Positions 61,688-64,000 of a DNA stretch of 64,000 bases are shown piece after piece. A program made the translations under genes and the position numbers. Each line of letters opens with the position of its first letter. The stretch's first letter is position 1. The stretch is from contig NZ_BAGC01000003.1 of NCBI RefSeq assembly GCF_000308655.1, positions 211,605-275,604 of the forward strand, given 5' to 3'. The stretch comes from Nocardia niigatensis NBRC 100131 (lineage in GTDB: Bacteria; Actinomycetota; Actinomycetes; Mycobacteriales; Mycobacteriaceae). Below the pieces are notes generated by a model, which saw nothing but the letters and a program-made list of their open reading frames with translations, did no database searches and was not told the DNA's origin.

Positions 61688-62763
61688 CCGCGCAACGTTT
61701 GAAGACGCCGCTGACCGAACTGGTAGGCATCGAGCACCCGATCGTGCAGACCGGCATGGGCTGGGTCGCCGGCCCGGGCCTGGTCGCGGCCACCGCGAAT
61801 GCGGGCGGCCTCGGCATTCTCGCCTCGGCGACCATGACTTTCGAGGAACTCGAGGCGGCCATCGCCAAGACGAAGGCCAAGACCGACAAGCCCTTCGGCG
61901 TCAATATCCGCGCCGACGGCTCGGACGCCGCCGAGCGCTGCGAGCTGATGATCCGCGAGGGCGTGAAGGTGGCCTCGTTCGCGCTGGCGCCCAAGAAGGA
62001 GCTCATCGCGCGGCTCAAGGACAACGGCGTCGTGGTCGTGCCGTCCATCGGCGCGGCCAAGCATGCGGTGAAGGTCGCGTCCTGGGGCGCCGACGCCGTC
62101 ATCGTGCAGGGCGGTGAGGGTGGCGGCCACACCGGTTCCGTCGCGACGACGCTGCTGCTCCCGTCGGTGCTCGACGCGGTCGACATCCCGGTCGTCGCCG
62201 GTGGCGGCTTCTTCGACGGCCGCGGACTGGCCGCCGCGCTCTCCTACGGCGCGGCGGGTATCGCCATGGGCACTCGCTTCCTGCTCACCCAGGACTCCAG
62301 CGTGCCGGACTCGGTGAAGCAGGAGTACCTGGCCCGCGGGCTGCAGGACACCGTGGTCTCCACCCGGGTCGACGGCATGCCGCACCGGGTGCTCAACACC
62401 GAACTGGTCGACAAGCTGGAGCATTCCGGCAAGGCCCGCGGCTTCCTCGCCGCGGCCGGCAACGCCATGAAGTTCAAGAGCATGACCGGCATGAAGTGGT
62501 CGACCATCGTCAAGGACGGCCTCGCCATGCGCAAGCACAAGGACCTCACCTGGTCCCAGGTGATCATGGCCGCCAATACCCCGATGCTGCTCAAGGCCGG
62601 TCTGGTGGAAGGCAATACGCACGCGGGCGTGCTGGCCTCCGGTCAGGTCGCCGGCATCATCGACGACCTGCCGACCTGCCAGGAACTGATCGACCGCATC
62701 ATCACCGAGGCTGTGGAGCGCATCGACAGCCTCAGCCAGTACCGCGTCACCACCACCGCCTGA
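61684..62763 (+). CDS. ipdC: Nitronate-monooxygenase-family flavoprotein IpdC
   Basis: FMN-dependent TIM-barrel protein of the 2-nitropropane dioxygenase family, 359 aa. In the steroid pathway it acts on an indane CoA ester after IpdF; the precise redox step is less certain than for its neighbours. Visible are the N-terminal PIVQTGMGWVAGPGLVAATA, DAVIVQGGEGGGHTG (FMN phosphate loop) and VVAGGGFFDGRGLAAALSYG, followed by GIAMGTRFLLTQDS. ATG 61684 overlaps the ipdB stop in an ATGA junction. Last gene of the operon. Confidence 0.9.
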   Translation: MTAQRLKTPLTELVGIEHPIVQTGMGWVAGPGLVAATANAGGLGILASATMTFEELEAAIAKTKAKTDKPFGVNIRADGSDAAERCELMIREGVKVASFALAPKKELIARLKDNGVVVVPSIGAAKHAVKVASWGADAVIVQGGEGGGHTGSVATTLLLPSVLDAVDIPVVAGGGFFDGRGLAAALSYGAAGIAMGTRFLLTQDSSVPDSVKQEYLARGLQDTVVSTRVDGMPHRVLNTELVDKLEHSGKARGFLAAAGNAMKFKSMTGMKWSTIVKDGLAMRKHKDLTWSQVIMAANTPMLLKAGLVEGNTHAGVLASGQVAGIIDDLPTCQELIDRIITEAVERIDSLSQYRVTTTA

Positions 62764-63304
62764 CGCGCCCCCGCACGTGCGCGGCAACCACAGCCCGACC
62801 GCGCACCTGGATCCGGCCAACCCTCGGATCCATGCGCGCGCCCTCGCGGCGCGCGCCGAGCCGTCCCCGGAACCTCTCGCCCGGGGGCGGCTTCGCGCGT
62901 TTCCGGACCTGTGCCGGGTGTGGCCTGGACGCCTGTGGGTTAGCTGCTTTTTGTCTGATTTGTGAGCTCTCGGATGAGCTGAAATCCCTCACAGTCGTCG
63001 ATATCCGGATGTGAGGCCCGGGCCCTTCGCGCCTGGTCGGGGCCAATTGGCCTGGGGCGCTTGTGATATTGGCTACCTGGGGGACCGCGCAGGCGTACGG
63101 TTTGCGGACAGCCCTAATGCGATCGGGGACTTGCGCGGATTGCCGTGGTGACCGGTACGATGGCCGCGTTCCGCAACGGTCCGGCAATCGGGGCGACAAG
63201 GTGAGCTCGAAACCTGTCCTGATCTGCCCGGCGCGGATCGGGATTCCGTACCCCTGGTGCGGAGCAAGGCAATTGCGCGGTATCGATGAGGGGATGGCTG
63301 TCGC
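62764..63304. other. 541-nt intergenic region with terminator and promoter candidate
   Basis: The hairpin at 62834-62856 ends the ipd operon. The stretch 62940-63010 is distinctly AT-richer than the surroundings and could hold the promoter of the secreted-protein gene at 63305, though no clear -35/-10 pair is evident. No convincing coding region was found on either strand; reading frames here lack both a good start and genome-like codon use. Confidence 0.55.
62834..62856 (+). terminator. Hairpin after ipdC
   Basis: The 9-bp perfect arms GCGCGCGCC (62834-62842) and GGCGCGCGC (62848-62856) enclose CTCGC, 71 nt after the ipdC stop. There is no T tract. Confidence 0.65.
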
Positions 63305-64000
63305 ATGATCGTCGATCGTGCAATGCGCCTGGTGGCAGTGATCGCAGCTGTCACCGGTTCGGCGCTGCTCGGGCCCGCGGCTGCGCAGGCGCAGCCGGGC
63401 GGCATCCCGCTCGATCCCGTACCCGCCGGCCAGGATCCGGCCCTGCCCGCACCCGCCGGTTCGCGCCAGCAGACTCCCGCCGGCGCGCAACCCCAGGCAA
63501 TTGACGCCACTCGGCCGCAGCCCGTCACCCCGGTGGCCGGGCCGCAAGATCTGCTGTCCATCCTGCTGGCGCTCGGAACCGGTTCGGCCGGTGTCGGATC
63601 CGCCGGTGCCGGCTCGGCTGCCGTGGGTTCGGCCGGACTGGGCGCCGTGCTGGGCGGTACCGGCTCCGCCGCGCTGGCCACCGGCTCCGCCGTAACCGGT
63701 TCCGCCGGTGCGGGATTGGGCTCCGCCGTCGCCGGCACCGGATCGGCCGGCGCGGCCACGGGTTCCGCCGCAGTCGGAACAGGTTCCGCCGCAGTCGGTT
63801 CCGCTGGTCTCGGTTCCGCGGGCGTGCTCGGCCTGGGTTCCGCGGTCGTCGGCTCGGCGGGTATCGGCACCGGCTCCGCGTTGCTCGGTGCGCTGCTCGG
63901 CACCGGTTCGGCGGCAACGGGTTCGGCCGCGGTGGGCTCGGCGGCCGTCGGTTCGGCTGGACTGGCCGCGCTCTGCACCGGCTCGGCCGCAGCCGGATCC
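63305..64000 (+). CDS. Secreted Gly-Ser-Ala repeat protein (3'-truncated by window)
   Basis: Open from ATG 63305 to the window end with no stop (232 codons seen). A signal peptide is evident: MIVDRAMRLVAVIAAVTGSA, then LLGPAAAQA and a likely cut before QPGG. A 50-residue Pro/Gln-rich linker follows (DPVPAGQDPALPAPAG, QPQAIDATRPQPVTPVAGPQ). From about residue 86 to the end the protein is built from repeats of G-S-A with one to four small or hydrophobic residues between (VGSAGAGSAAVGSAGLG, TGSAAVGTGSAAVGSAG). No known domain was recognised. The low-complexity, small-residue composition recalls surface or adhesion-type repeat proteins of mycolata such as PE_PGRS, without sequence relation being shown. 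One Cys lies near the end. Confidence 0.75.
   Translation, partial: MIVDRAMRLVAVIAAVTGSALLGPAAAQAQPGGIPLDPVPAGQDPALPAPAGSRQQTPAGAQPQAIDATRPQPVTPVAGPQDLLSILLALGTGSAGVGSAGAGSAAVGSAGLGAVLGGTGSAALATGSAVTGSAGAGLGSAVAGTGSAGAATGSAAVGTGSAAVGSAGLGSAGVLGLGSAVVGSAGIGTGSALLGALLGTGSAATGSAAVGSAAVGSAGLAALCTGSAAAGS

Noticed and set aside
63073..63978. Minus-strand frame encoding AEPTAAEPV-type repeats
   Set aside because: It is the complement of the GSA-repeat gene. The plus-strand frame has a signal peptide and a clear start; the minus frame has neither.

Overview
This window is a high-GC actinobacterial chromosome segment, most likely Nocardia or a close relative such as Rhodococcus. The evidence is the strong G/C third-position bias, GTG/TTG starts, mycolata-type genes (an MgtA-like mannosyltransferase and a MoxR/DUF58/DUF4129 cassette), and above all a near-complete steroid (cholesterol/androstane) catabolic region whose gene order closely follows the Mycobacterium tuberculosis Rv3534c-Rv3573c region. 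No rRNA, tRNA, CRISPR array, integrase or transposase was recognised. Names rest on reading the proteins and their order; no database search was run.

Layout. (1) 1-5833: end of a side-chain degradation operon: a truncated acyl-CoA dehydrogenase, chsE1, chsE2, chsH2, chsH1 and ltp2, which remove the last three side-chain carbons from C22 steroid CoA thioesters. (2) 5915-17298: unrelated genes: an XRE regulator, a small YtfJ-like membrane protein, a TetR regulator divergent from an AFG1/ZapE ATPase, a mannosyltransferase with UDP-glucose dehydrogenase, a DUF4129-MoxR-DUF58 membrane cassette, KptA, and a small membrane protein. (3) 17648-23446: a MaoC hydratase and kstD on the minus strand, divergent from hsaE-hsaG-hsaF, with a KstR-type operator between them. 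(4) 23606-26584: vapBC, an orphan DUF433 gene, a quinone-oxidoreductase-like gene and an AraC regulator. (5) 26732-32063: hsaA-hsaD-hsaC-hsaB (minus) divergent from kshA (plus), with two KstR-type operators. (6) 32067-40451: accessory genes: cupin, saccharopine-reductase-like protein, a second AraC paralogue, sirtuin, DUF427 protein, amino-acid permease, Rpn-like nuclease, YbjQ protein, and a decayed marR-MFS pair. (7) 40584-51433: the KstR2/HIP regulon: fadD3-enoyl-CoA hydratase-fadE31-fadE32-fadE33 (minus) divergent from fadE30-ipdF, then an unknown gene, kstR2 and fadA6. (8) 51568-57370: multicopper oxidase, YbaB-like protein, NCS2 permease, phosphoesterase and an SDR. (9) 57446-62763: two SDRs (minus) divergent from echA20-ipdA-ipdB-ipdC. 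(10) 63305-64000: the start of a secreted Gly-Ser-Ala repeat protein that runs off the window.

How it works together. KshA and KstD open ring B; HsaAB, HsaC and HsaD process ring A; HsaE, HsaF and HsaG convert the released C6 acid to pyruvate and propionyl-CoA. FadD3 activates the remaining indane propionate (HIP), and FadE30, IpdF, IpdC, EchA20, IpdAB, FadE31-33 and FadA6 dismantle rings C and D. Three KstR-type and three KstR2-type palindromes lie exactly where these two regulons would need them.

Most unusual observations: a 48-nt repeat inserted in frame right after the start of both chsH1 and ipdB; two copies of a 59-60-nt hairpin element; a degenerate 21-bp tandem array; a decayed marR-MFS module inside the cluster; and the GSA-repeat secreted protein.
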